A stretch of DNA of 19,453 nucleotides from Amoeboradix gromovi (taxonomy: Eukaryota; Sanchytriomycota; Sanchytriomycetes; Sanchytriales; Sanchytriaceae), in NCBI GenBank assembly GCA_018985225.1, contig JADGIF010000108.1, forward strand, positions 1 through 19,453, written 5' to 3'. The notes under the pieces were generated by a model. That model was given only the letters and a program-made list of their open reading frames with translations, had not been told where the DNA came from and made no database searches. This document shows, piece by piece, positions 8,841 to 16,816 of the stretch. The position numbers and the translations under genes were made by a program. Position 1 is the first letter of the stretch. Every line of letters begins with the position of its first letter.

Positions 8841-9605
8841 TTAAATTACTTGTACGCTAGCTATGTTGCTAGATAACCTTCCATTTGGTGTCTGAAATTG
8901 TACTTGAATGGAGTATGTTTGGTCTTGGTCCAATCCAACTAAAATACAATTAGAAGCAACACATTCAAAAGGTTTTCTATAAACAACGTCATTTATAAGA
9001 ACTTGAGCATTTTGAACAAGAAAACTGTCATAATTAGTGAATTCAATCTGGACTGCATGTCCACGAGCTAAGCATTTGATGACAGGATCGGTGGCCGTGT
9101 CTGAGTATTTTGCATTTATTTCGTCTTGCACAGATTTAAAATCGTCTAACAACAATAATTTGCGCTCCTTGTTGACTGATATGTTTAGATCAAAATACAT
9201 GCCTTGTTTTATGAACAAAGGCAAGAGCGAAATGGGCCATTCTATAAGATGCATGTCATTTGTCAGTAGAATAGCAATTCCCGCATCCAGTTTAGATACA
9301 TAAACTGAGTTGTTGTTGTGCAACTTAGGATCTGGAGCAGAGGTAATTGGAAAAGAAGCATTAATTGGACTTGATGATTTTATAGACAAAGTCATGTCTG
9401 ATTGTGGGTGCTCATTTATAACTTCATCTATAATAGGAGATTGTGGACCGTACTTAGCAGATTTCGTTGATAGTGTTGGGGATGCAGAATTACCGGACTT
9501 GGGTGAAGAGTGATGAGAATTTTCAGATGATTCATTGGCAGTTATGTCAACAGAAACTTGTAAGTCCGTGTTATTATCAACGATAACTAATTTATCAGGA
9601 TCCAT
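8841..9605 (-). CDS. CHS5: Chs5/Cfr1-like exomer subunit without BRCT domain
   Basis: This 254-residue protein has a Ser/Pro-rich, apparently disordered head (about 1-100). The Chs5 N-terminal oligomerisation segment follows (KLDAGIAILLTNDMHLIEWP, 105-124, then the helix with DDFKSVQDEINAKY). A fibronectin type III domain (about 174-254) ends in SSNIASVQV. In yeast Chs5 scaffolds the exomer coat, which sorts chitin synthase Chs3 and other cargo from the trans-Golgi to the surface; the FN3-BRCT module binds Arf1. Here the BRCT domain and the long acidic C-terminal tail are absent, and the Chs5 core is preceded by about 100 extra residues. Convergent with the phosphotransferase gene, 37 bases apart. 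Confidence 0.78.
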   Translation of the reverse strand: MDPDKLVIVDNNTDLQVSVDITANESSENSHHSSPKSGNSASPTLSTKSAKYGPQSPIIDEVINEHPQSDMTLSIKSSSPINASFPITSAPDPKLHNNNSVYVSKLDAGIAILLTNDMHLIEWPISLLPLFIKQGMYFDLNISVNKERKLLLLDDFKSVQDEINAKYSDTATDPVIKCLARGHAVQIEFTNYDSFLVQNAQVLINDVVYRKPFECVASNCILVGLDQDQTYSIQVQFQTPNGRLSSNIASVQVI

Positions 9606-9760
9606 ATCACCTGTCTCAAAAATTAAACACGTGGGATACTCTCTACTAATACAATGAGGTGTAATTAGGCGGCAGAAAGAAAAGAGATGTTAGGTTAGAA
9701 AGTAAAAAATCCACACTAAAGAAGTGTCCAAAAATACGGTACATAAGCGTTTTAATAATA

Positions 9761-9927
9761 TTAAATACGTTCTAAAATTAGCACAAAAATAGTGACGACG
9801 GTTGCAACATAACAGACAGGGCCGTTGCAGTATCCGCAGTTCTTTGCTCTCGATTGTTGCGTCTGGAAAATAAAAGCTGAGTGGTAGACTGTTATTCCAG
9901 TTCACTTAGAGACGTGCCTCCAGACAT
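9761..9927 (-). CDS. Possible 49-residue single-pass membrane protein (one 17-base intron)
   Basis: ATG 9927 opens MSGGTSL; a 17-base GT...AG intron (complement 9889-9905, with an ATAAC box) joins it to a frame ending in a hydrophobic helix (VCYVATVVTIFVLIL) followed by ERI and a stop at 9761-9763. The layout resembles small tail-anchored or Sec61-beta-like proteins, but no family motif is present. A different reading frame over 9690-9905 is also open (71 codons, no ATG), so the choice of frame is uncertain. Confidence 0.35.
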
Positions 9928-10052
9928 CGTAACCCAGAGAGTGACCAAGGTTACATGGACACCAAAAGATAGAAATGCATTAACTTTGTTTTAACATTTT
10001 AGCAAAACGTAGCTCATAATGCTAGTTGATGGTGATAAATGACTTGCGATAA

Positions 10053-10226
10053 ATGAATCCTATCAACCCGTCGAAAGTTTTAACTAGCACTATTAATGGA
10101 GGGCTATCAAATGATTACTAGAGAAAACATTAAAATGGTGGTCATTAGGACCTTTGTGATTTCAAACAAAGTGTTTTCTATCCAATTTGTGTACAATTAA
10201 GAGGTGCAGAAATATTTGAACTCTAA
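10053..10226 (+). CDS. Small unidentified spliced gene
   Basis: ATG 10053 starts MNPINPSKVLTSTINGGLSN. Another frame nearby reads LLEKTLKWWSLGPF, crosses a 16-base GT...AG intron (10156-10171), and continues as VFYPICVQLRGAEIFEL to TAA 10224-10226. The 3' part across the intron is the most convincing. How the 5' frame joins is open: a 47-base intron from AAAG|GTTTTAAC works in frame but removes plausible coding sequence. A third frame (ATG 10096, 34 codons) also reads well. No family recognised. Confidence 0.4.
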
Positions 10227-10295
10227 TTTAACGTAAGAGATAATCGCCTCCTTCAAATATTATAAAACAAGGGGTTTGGACTTAACTGCTAGAAA

Positions 10296-11456
10296 ATGCA
10301 ATATTGTTTTGACGAATCAAAAAACATGAATGTTTTATCTGAACCTATTGAAGATTCAATACCTTTGCTTGACACTGCGCTAGTAGGGAATCATAAATCC
10401 ATCAAAGGTCAGGGGAAATGCTTTATAGGTAAAGTACTAGGAATTAGTAGGATACGGGAGGGTACAAAAACTGGGACTAAGTATTGTAGACTCATAATTC
10501 ATGATAAGTCTGCTACTTTATTATGCCTCATGTTTGGTAAACTTTGTGTAGATTTAAATAACCTAAATCTTGGCGATTTTGTTCTTTTGCGAGAATGTGA
10601 GAGACAAAGATTTAATCTTGAAAAAGAGCTCGTTCTAGATGGACTCAACTCTCAATATCAGTTAAAAATTAGAAAAAGACTAATTTTTGTACCCAAAGAA
10701 TTTATTACTGATGATGAAAGATACCCGCTTGATCCTGAATACCTCAAAGGCGTAGTTTTACATTCCTCTTTACCGTATGGCCATGAAACTTTGTTCAAAT
10801 ACCTTGTTCTCTCAACTGAGTCCGGCACTAAGTACGTTGGACTATTCAATGTGTATCAAGGATTGTTCAACTTGATAAAACCTGGAACAATTATACAGAT
10901 ATCACATCTTACATATGTTTCGCCGGATTGGTGCTGTTGCAATGACTTTACCTGGTATAAATTACGAAAAAAGAGAGCAACAATTGAGCCAGTTCTTAAA
11001 TTGCCCTATTTTCCATTTGTGCCATTCAGAGAATCTGCTAAAACTACTTCTTTAGTGAATGCAGTTAATTATAAAAGATATTCCCAAGTTGTTGAATGCA
11101 CCATAGAGGCTATTGCTGTGCCACTTAATGACAAATCTGAATGCTGGCAAGTGTATTCATTGGTGGATCATACACCCGCTACTGCGTTTGATTCTAGAAT
11201 AGAAGAATATAGTGCTAAAATAAGCAACGATCAACTAAAGTATGCTGCATTAGTTTGCTTGAAGGATGACTCAACAACCTTGGTATGTACAATGATGATG
11301 AATCTCAGTGATAGCTCATTGATAGAAAGGATAAAATCAGTGCTGCCCATAAGTCAATACTCTGATTTAGAATTAAGGCATACAATAGAGTTCACATGTC
11401 AATTGATTTATTATGAGGAGCAGTATTACATTGGGCATGTATTTGGTACGCTATGA
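10296..11456 (+). CDS. OB-fold nucleic-acid-binding protein, possibly POT1-like
   Basis: This 386-residue protein starts with an OB-fold-like domain: GKVLGISRIREGTKTGTKYC, then LIIHDKSATLLCLMFG and LNLGDFVLLRECERQRFN. The TGTKY...L.IHD and LGDF...R patterns recall the first OB fold of POT1/telomere-end-binding proteins, which cap single-stranded telomeric DNA. A second possible OB fold includes YSQVVECTIEAIAV and WQVYSLVDHTPAT. RPA-like or other OB proteins remain possible. A 17-base GT...AG candidate intron covers the stop (from 11446), so an alternative end (HVFVMLIN) exists. Confidence is high for coding, moderate for OB fold, low for POT1. Confidence 0.6.
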   Translation: MQYCFDESKNMNVLSEPIEDSIPLLDTALVGNHKSIKGQGKCFIGKVLGISRIREGTKTGTKYCRLIIHDKSATLLCLMFGKLCVDLNNLNLGDFVLLRECERQRFNLEKELVLDGLNSQYQLKIRKRLIFVPKEFITDDERYPLDPEYLKGVVLHSSLPYGHETLFKYLVLSTESGTKYVGLFNVYQGLFNLIKPGTIIQISHLTYVSPDWCCCNDFTWYKLRKKRATIEPVLKLPYFPFVPFRESAKTTSLVNAVNYKRYSQVVECTIEAIAVPLNDKSECWQVYSLVDHTPATAFDSRIEEYSAKISNDQLKYAALVCLKDDSTTLVCTMMMNLSDSSLIERIKSVLPISQYSDLELRHTIEFTCQLIYYEEQYYIGHVFGTL

Positions 11457-11540
11457 ATGCAGTCATGTTAATAAATTGATTCTAAAGAGTTGCAATCCAT
11501 TGCGAAAGTTGCTTTTCGTCATAAAAGCTGCGACCAATTA

Positions 11541-12171
11541 ATGATGTCTTTCTTTTCATTTTATCATGTCATTAAGTCCGTGTTGAACGCCTACGTTAAA
11601 TGTGAAGAATTCGAAAATCAAAAAGATTTCAAACCCCACACTTCTCAAGTGTAGACAACTTGGGGAGATACCATTTGAGCATGTTCTTGCCTACATTATT
11701 TGAATGGTCGCAACTCTAATGAACTTTGAGTTCTTTTCATTTCGCATATTCTGATGCGATAAAATTGCTCCAAGTCGTAGATCTGCAAATTGTTGAATGG
11801 TGACGAAATACCAGTACCAATAAAAAGATGTCCTATGATATTGAGAGTTGTTTATTTTGTCTTTTTCACTTTCACGCCAACGGTGAACATATATTTCAAG
11901 TATATCAAGCTTGCTGCAGTATGGGCTCTACCTACTTTTTATGACAGTTTGTACATTTATACCTTTCCGAATTGGCTCTCTACAGCGCAACAGAACGTTT
12001 TTAGAATGGGCACAAGGTATGATTACACTGATGTGAGTATTTCTTTGGTGGGGCAACGTAAGCCTAATTCGAAAGCATCTTCTTTCCGTCTAGGATCTAG
12101 ATTTGCACCTGTATAATTTTCATAGAAAATTTTCTAAATATTTAGAACACGAAAGTAAAAATCTGGAGTAA
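11541..12171 (+). CDS. Seven-exon unidentified protein with six tiny introns
   Basis: Exons 11541-11650, 11668-11706, 11731-11799, 11815-11899, 11920-12016, 12038-12057 and 12094-12171 give one continuous 165-residue frame from ATG to TAA. The introns are 17, 24, 15, 20, 21 and 36 bases long, all GT...AG. Readable pieces include FHFAYSDAIKLLQVVDLQIV, then YGLYLLFMTVCTFIPFRIGS (possible membrane segment) and the tail DLDLHLYNFHRKFSKYLEHE. A plain 108-codon frame at 11790-12116 competes for part of the region but lacks an ATG at its start. No family is recognised. It ends 20 bases before the ABC1 kinase ATG. The 15-base and 36-base introns are the least secure. Confidence 0.6.
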
Positions 12172-12191
12172 AACCAATCACTGGAATTTCA

Positions 12192-13664
12192 ATGGATCGC
12201 AATTTATTTCTCTTTAAACAAGTGATTCAAATATCTAAAGATTATAAAAGGAATTACGTTAAAAATGGGGATAATCATGAATTACATTTAAGAGGTGCAA
12301 ATGAGTTGTTAAAAATAGCCGAACATAATAGGGGCGTGTACATTAAAATAGGGCAGCATATATCGTCGTTGGTATACTTAGTACCAGACGAATACATTAG
12401 CACCCTGAGTGTTTTGCAGGATAGATGTCCCCAATCTGATTTAGCAAGCATTGGTGACATGGTTAAAGAGGAAACAGGAAAACCGCTGTCAGAATTATTC
12501 AAGGGCATTGAAAGAATTCCGATTGGGACTGGGTCTCTTGCCCAAGTACATAGATGTAATGAATTTGCAGTCAAGTTCCAACACCCGTCATTGGTCAAGT
12601 ATGCAGAGCAGGACATGTATTTTGTGAGTAAAGTAGCAAAATTTATTAAGTACGCCTTTCCTTCGTTTAATTTGATGTGGCTGAGTGAGGAAATGAATCA
12701 TAATCTTCCAAATGAAATGGACTTTCGTATTGAAGCAGAAAATTCAGAGAGATTGAGAGGAAATTTCTTTGGACACCGATATAAAGTGATGAACGAGCCC
12801 AGTTTTAACAATTTTTGCAAATACAAATGCAATCAGTTACCATCATTTGGGGGTATCACGAAAGTACTAAAGATACCGAAAATTCATTTCGCAACAAAGC
12901 GGGTGCTCTGTATGGAATTTATGCAAGGAGCTAAATTAAATGACTCAGAATATCTCAGAGCGCATAGAATAGAACCACATCAAGTTGCCAGATCCTTGTC
13001 TTATCTCTTTGGAAACATGATCTTCGTTAATGGTTTTGATCTACATTGCGACCCTCATTTGGGAAATATAATGATCCAGTCTCGGCCGTATAAAAGTTTT
13101 CTCCATTCATTCTATAACTACATAACTGGCACACCTAATTTCTATTTGATTCTCTTGGATCATGGGCTGTACAGGGAACTTTCAACAACGTTTAGATCCT
13201 CTTACGCCTACTTGTGGCGTGCGTTAGTGTCTGGGAACGAAGATGATATTAAGTCGTGGTCGTTCAAAGTCGGAGGTGTAGATTCGTATAGACTATTCAG
13301 TAGCATGTTGACTGGTAGAAGTTGGGAGACCATTACTACAGAATCTCTGAACTCAGAAAGAACAGCAAGAGAACAAGCTGCAATTGCCAGGGCGAACATA
13401 TATATTGAGGATATTGCCAGTATCTTAGCTACAGTTCCACGAGAATTGCTGCTAATATTAAAAACAAATGACCTGTTACGAAATGCCGACTATTATTTAA
13501 ATTGCGGACCATATTTTTCTTATTTTACGCTAATGAGACTTGTCAACTACAATATATATAGGCAAGAACTAAATTATTTTCGCTTTATTCAACAGGACCT
13601 CAAGTGGAGGTTTTATGATTACAGCCTTGGGCTCTATTACTCTATGAGAAACTCATTTAAATAA
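12192..13664 (+). CDS. ABC1/UbiB-family atypical kinase, ADCK1-like
   Basis: This 490-residue protein carries the atypical kinase features: the KxGQ motif (K52-IGQ55), the nucleotide loop GTGSLAQVH (112-120) in place of the Ala-rich loop, AVKFQHP with Lys128, the ExD-type NEMDFRIEAEN, the catalytic HCDPHLGN (285-292) and metal-binding LLDHG (321-325). GTGS/GTAS with SLAQVH is typical of the ADCK1/Mcp2 branch rather than the CoQ-linked COQ8. Relatives sit in the mitochondrial inner membrane and affect lipid homeostasis. The chain starts almost at the family's conserved DYK region, so a long targeting leader is missing here or lies in an unseen exon. Asp for Ala in HADPHPGN-type motifs (here HCDPHL) is a mild change. 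Confidence 0.9.
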   Translation: MDRNLFLFKQVIQISKDYKRNYVKNGDNHELHLRGANELLKIAEHNRGVYIKIGQHISSLVYLVPDEYISTLSVLQDRCPQSDLASIGDMVKEETGKPLSELFKGIERIPIGTGSLAQVHRCNEFAVKFQHPSLVKYAEQDMYFVSKVAKFIKYAFPSFNLMWLSEEMNHNLPNEMDFRIEAENSERLRGNFFGHRYKVMNEPSFNNFCKYKCNQLPSFGGITKVLKIPKIHFATKRVLCMEFMQGAKLNDSEYLRAHRIEPHQVARSLSYLFGNMIFVNGFDLHCDPHLGNIMIQSRPYKSFLHSFYNYITGTPNFYLILLDHGLYRELSTTFRSSYAYLWRALVSGNEDDIKSWSFKVGGVDSYRLFSSMLTGRSWETITTESLNSERTAREQAAIARANIYIEDIASILATVPRELLLILKTNDLLRNADYYLNCGPYFSYFTLMRLVNYNIYRQELNYFRFIQQDLKWRFYDYSLGLYYSMRNSFK

Positions 13665-13669
13665 ATCAG

Positions 13670-13879
13670 TTATTTATTACTGTATATTCTATTGTTAATT
13701 TGGCATAGCTCCAACGCTTCAACCTCCATTTCCATGTCTCTAATTCTATTGTTAATTTTCGATTGAGACTGCATAAGAATGTCACACACCTCTTTCAACT
13801 CCTGCCCGTCATTGTATTTGTATTCTAGTTTGTTTAGTTCATCTAGTGTTTTTATTAGTGCTTCTAACTTGACTTTCAT
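13670..13879 (-). CDS. Small coiled-coil protein
   Basis: This 69-residue protein starts with a real ATG and is almost entirely heptad-like helix (LIKTLDELNKLEYKYN, then MQSQSKINNRIRDMEMEVEA). It resembles small subunits of vesicle, kinetochore or intraflagellar complexes in type only; no family is recognised. It is convergent with the ABC1 kinase, with only 5 bases between stop codons. An exon upstream is possible, because the frame stays open a few codons beyond the ATG. Confidence 0.55.
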   Translation of the reverse strand: MKVKLEALIKTLDELNKLEYKYNDGQELKEVCDILMQSQSKINNRIRDMEMEVEALELCQINNRIYSNK

Positions 13880-13889
13880 TTCTAGCAGA

Positions 13890-13988
13890 TTATGGCCTAT
13901 AAAATGTTAAGTTTGAAAAATGCGCATCCATAACTAATTTTTTAAACTTCACATTTTCATTGATCTTGCTCGCTTTGATGCGGAAAAT
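13890..13988 (-). other. Coding-like frame left of TIR element 2
   Basis: On the minus strand a frame opens just inside the left flank of element 2 and reads IFRIKASKINENVKFKKLVM then DAHFSNLTFYRP to a TAA at 13890-13892, 11 bases before the coiled-coil ATG. It could be the last exon of the gene that ends, as a plain frame, at 14520 on the other side of the element. No family recognised. Confidence 0.35.
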
Positions 13989-14000
13989 TTATTTTACAAA

Positions 14001-14518
14001 TGGGACATCAAATATAAAAATTGGACTAACTTTCTGTAACAACTTGGAACATTATTTCAGCTTTATTACTTTATGGATTTAAGAGGCGAGTGGACATTCA
14101 GCTAGTTGCGGAGTTGACGAGTATAAAAGGAAAATAAATAACTTTTTGTATCGAAATTTCAAAAATAAATATTCTGTACAGCTATTCTCTTGCTCTTTCA
14201 TCCAATCTTTATTTCAAATAAAATATCACTATTACTCTGTAAAAACTAGAATAGATAAGAGTAATGATGTTAGTATAACATTACAAAATGGCTCTAGATA
14301 AGAGTACCGTCTAAGAAAATGCACCTTTTGCTTAGACACTCAAAGACCTCATATATTTGAAAGAGATGTAGGGCCTTGTGGTTTTATTTTAAAAAGAGGA
14401 ATACAATCAATGAGAGACTCTTGGTATAATAGAAGATCTTTTATTAATGATAGCATTCCTCCGTATGGTGCACTTCCTTTAAAAACGAGTTAGTCTAGTT
14501 TTTATATTTGGTGTCCCA
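14001..14518 (+). mobile_element. TIR element copy 2 (MITE-like)
   Basis: It starts TGGGACATCAAATATAAAAA and ends TTTTTATATTTGGTGTCCCA, inverted repeats of about 30 bases. The interior matches the reverse complement of copy 1 with about 23 and 25 extra bases in two places. It holds TATAAAAGG at 14122, AATAAA shortly after, and the shared block GCACCTTTTGCTTAGACACT. No open frame for a transposase; no clear target-site duplication (flanks ACAAA and GTTAG). Confidence 0.85.
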
Positions 14519-14519
14519 G

Positions 14520-14801
14520 TTAGATATTGACAAAGCCAGTCCCTCCGTTACAGTGGTTGCTCGCGCTACCGCTAAACTGAGGCGCGATTAGATAAGGATA
14601 GATCCACTTCAAATTTATGTTTATTGCTACCATATAGTCTTTATCTGCTGGAAAATGACATTTTGTAATGTTTGTGTCTTCAAATTGGTTTTCTATAGTT
14701 CCATAACTATATGTCTGGCTAATTAACTCGACGAATTGCTCCGCATTTGACTTGCATTGACTGTATTTAATATCCACGAGTGATCTCTCTGAATTTGACA
14801 C
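14520..14801 (-). CDS. Unidentified protein with SxSxSNHCNG motif, 3' part
   Basis: A 93-codon minus-strand frame with no ATG (opens a few codons above GTG 14801), so an upstream exon is likely. It reads ERSLVDIKYSQCKSNAEQFV, then KWIYPYLIAPQF and GSASNHCNGGTGFVNI to a TAA one base from the end of TIR element 2. The motif recurs in the gene fragment at the right edge of the window, with mostly synonymous differences, so the minus frame is probably translated. Function unknown; the real 3' end may lie beyond the element. Confidence 0.5.
   Translation of the reverse strand: MSNSERSLVDIKYSQCKSNAEQFVELISQTYSYGTIENQFEDTNITKCHFPADKDYMVAININLKWIYPYLIAPQFSGSASNHCNGGTGFVNI
14543..14573. repeat. 31-base dispersed repeat, partner at 19419-19449
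   Basis: CTCCGTTACAGTGGTTGCTC here and CTCCGTTGCAATGATTGCTC at 19419 are the same sequence with a few substitutions, both in the same orientation. The match fades outside. As minus-strand codons it encodes the shared SxSxSNHCNG peptide, so it is more likely a paralogue footprint than a free repeat. Confidence 0.6.
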
Positions 14802-14935
14802 ATTATAGCTGTCTTGATTTGGAGAAATTCATTGTTGATGAAAAGAAAGGGTATTGGGTTTTCTGCAATTAAAGAACTCTAGAGAGTGAATACATTAGAG
14901 TAATAAATTTTTTGCAATCGCGATAAGTGGTTTAT

Positions 14936-15646
14936 TTAATTGAATTCAAGAGCCGCTCTTCCTTGACCCTTGGTTTGCTTTAAGAGATCTTGAATCTTTT
15001 TGTACGCAATTGGATCAATACTACCAAATACTTCCAGTTCTTCCTCAAGCGACTCACTTTCAATCTGAATAAGCGGTCTAATTTGTTCATAAACTTTCTT
15101 GAATTTATGAGGAACTATAACTCTCACTTTCAATTGAACTCTTTCAATCTCTAGAATTTTGTTCTCTTGTATCAGTTTGATTACTTCAATAGACTGCTGC
15201 CTTACATTCTTACTGATATTTATACTATAATGAACTTCGCCTATTGCCTTTTCAATTAACCCAAGAGAATAAGGTTTTTTCGTGGCGGGATTAACCGTGT
15301 GCTCACTAATCCAATTGCTTATTTCTTTTTGCTTCTGAGTATACTGATCCTTTCGCTCCAAGTCACCCAATTGAATATCACCCTTGAGTAGTATTTCTTT
15401 AATAATTTCATTTTCGGGCATATTAAATACTTCTAGGTCATGTTTATTTGCCACTTGGCCTTTGCTAACATTGTTGAATATGTGATCAATCTGTAAAATA
15501 TTATCCACATTATTGTCTAATCCATTTCTATAATCTGTAATTTTGTTCTTATAGCACGCCAACTCAAATCGCTTTCCACCTTTTTTGTACCTGACTACAC
15601 TAACATTTGACAATTTGACTTGATTGAGAGGTGTAAAGCGGGACAT
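14936..15646 (-). CDS. SDO1: SBDS/Sdo1 ribosome maturation protein
   Basis: This 236-residue protein works with the GTPase Efl1 to eject eIF6 from new 60S subunits in the cytoplasm. The first domain has TPLNQVKLSNVSVVRYKKGG and KRFELACYKNK, then VSKGQVANKHDL. The middle helical domain has VNPATKKPYSLGLIEKAIGE and HYSINISKNVRQQSIEVIK. The third is a ferredoxin-like domain closing with TKGQGRAALEFN. It is slightly shorter than human SBDS (250) at the C-terminus. ATG 15646 is chosen; the codon before it is TTG. It is divergent from the small gene at 15716. Confidence 0.96.
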   Translation of the reverse strand: MSRFTPLNQVKLSNVSVVRYKKGGKRFELACYKNKITDYRNGLDNNVDNILQIDHIFNNVSKGQVANKHDLEVFNMPENEIIKEILLKGDIQLGDLERKDQYTQKQKEISNWISEHTVNPATKKPYSLGLIEKAIGEVHYSINISKNVRQQSIEVIKLIQENKILEIERVQLKVRVIVPHKFKKVYEQIRPLIQIESESLEEELEVFGSIDPIAYKKIQDLLKQTKGQGRAALEFN

Positions 15647-15715
15647 CAAGTGCTTTAGCCAAAACTCCTATAACGTCAGACATACAATCAGAAAACTGAG
15701 TTATCTCTTTGGATA

Positions 15716-15948
15716 ATGCCTTTTGTAGGAATCATAATGTAGATTGAAAGACTCGCTACTTGAAATTCTCGTTTTTACCACCCCAGGCATTCAGAGATAA
15801 AATAAAAGTTCTTTATAACCAGGAACATTTTGAAGATTCAACAGTACTGATATCACAATACAATGATAATAAATTAGAAAAGGGATATTTGGATACAGGC
15901 TTTCAGTAAATGAAGCATTATGATAGAGCTACATTTTTCTGCAAATAG
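15716..15948 (+). CDS. Small unidentified protein, exons 15716-15724, 15751-15905, 15927-15948
   Basis: The central exon reads FLPPQAFRDKIKVLYNQEHF then EDSTVLISQYNDNKLEKGYL, convincing soluble-protein sequence. It ends in a 21-base intron (15906-15926, GTAAAT...GATAG) and closes with ATFFCK and TAG at 15946-15948. A 26-base intron (15725-15750) would link an ATG at 15716, giving 61 residues in all. Alternatively the TAG is itself inside a 22-base intron (15948-15969, GTATGT...TGTAG), which would extend the frame over the antisense of BUD23. No family recognised. Confidence 0.5.
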
Positions 15949-15995
15949 TATGTTGAAGAGAGGATGTAGCTCCATGTATTTGAATAGAAAATTTA

Positions 15996-16775
15996 CTAGA
16001 ATCCGCCACTCCTCTTTCTACCAGTATATTTCGAATCTAAAGGTACATTTATACCTCTCTTTATGTATAAGGCCTTCTTGTTTTTTATCCATTCCTTCTT
16101 GGAGACCCCAGACTTTTTATTCCTAAGTGATTTACTGTACTGCATGCCCTGTGGCTTCGGTGTCTGCAGCAATACTTGTTCTCTAGACATTCCGGCAAAT
16201 AGAGTCAAAAAATATTTCTTTGCTTTAGTTGAATTTGGGTAATCAATTAAAAGGCCTCCAGAAAATCCAGAATTCAAGGCCTGAGAAGTTATCATTTGAA
16301 TCTGTTCATCATTCATAGGATAGAATTGAAATACTGCTCTGCCACCTCTTCTTAAAGCAGAATAACAGCTATTAAATAAAATTTCCAATCTCTTGTGGGG
16401 AGACTGCTTTCCCTTCACAGTGCAAAGCCACTGCAGCGCACTGATACTGATTATACCATCTAACGAACCGGGCCGAAAGGATATTCCATCACCCATATCT
16501 GCTAGCATGCATTCTGCTTCATTCAATTTTAACATTCCAGGTGAGATATCTACCCCGATGCTCTGAAAGCCGTTTTCTGATAGCATGTCGCTACTTAATC
16601 CTGACCCACACCCAATGTCCAACACAATCCCAGATTTTAGATTTAACAATTCGATGGCCCTTGCAGTCAGTTTTCTCTGTATATCAATAACATGCGAGTT
16701 ATTTGTGTATTTTAATGCTTCTTCATCGTTATAATATAGCTCCGGTGGAAGTATTAATTCTGGACGAGATGTCAT
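15996..16775 (-). CDS. BUD23: BUD23 18S rRNA (guanine-N7) methyltransferase
   Basis: This 259-residue class I methyltransferase modifies a guanine of 18S rRNA (G1575 in yeast) with partner Trm112 and is needed for 40S export. It opens with SRPELILPPELYYNDEEA, typical of the family. The SAM motif VLDIGCGSGL is at residues 51-60, followed by IGVDISPGML and the SISALQWLC region. The tail KKEWIKNKKALYIKRG and YTGRKRSGGF matches the Bud23 C-terminal nuclear-localisation/basic region. No introns needed. It is divergent from the magnesium channel gene with only 41 bases between the ATGs. Confidence 0.95.
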   Translation of the reverse strand: MTSRPELILPPELYYNDEEALKYTNNSHVIDIQRKLTARAIELLNLKSGIVLDIGCGSGLSSDMLSENGFQSIGVDISPGMLKLNEAECMLADMGDGISFRPGSLDGIISISALQWLCTVKGKQSPHKRLEILFNSCYSALRRGGRAVFQFYPMNDEQIQMITSQALNSGFSGGLLIDYPNSTKAKKYFLTLFAGMSREQVLLQTPKPQGMQYSKSLRNKKSGVSKKEWIKNKKALYIKRGINVPLDSKYTGRKRSGGF

Positions 16776-16816
16776 TTCTCCTTACTTTACCCGATAAATT
16801 GAAAACGGCTTAATCA

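Noticed and set aside
9690-9905. 71-codon minus-strand frame
   Set aside because: No ATG and an odd Cys/Arg-rich composition; a spliced alternative with a clean membrane helix overlaps it, though neither is secure.
9761-9927. Sec61-beta or Ost-type assignment for the small membrane protein
   Set aside because: Only the topology fits; the conserved residues before the membrane helix in Sec61-beta are missing.
11790-12116. 108-codon frame as a separate gene
   Set aside because: Starts at TTG, its first ATG is internal, and the six-intron model gives a full ATG-to-stop frame through the same bases; kept only as the competing reading.
15920-16126. 68-codon plus-strand frame
   Set aside because: Mostly antisense to the BUD23 C-terminus, which is firmly identified; its ATG lies next to a better-supported intron.
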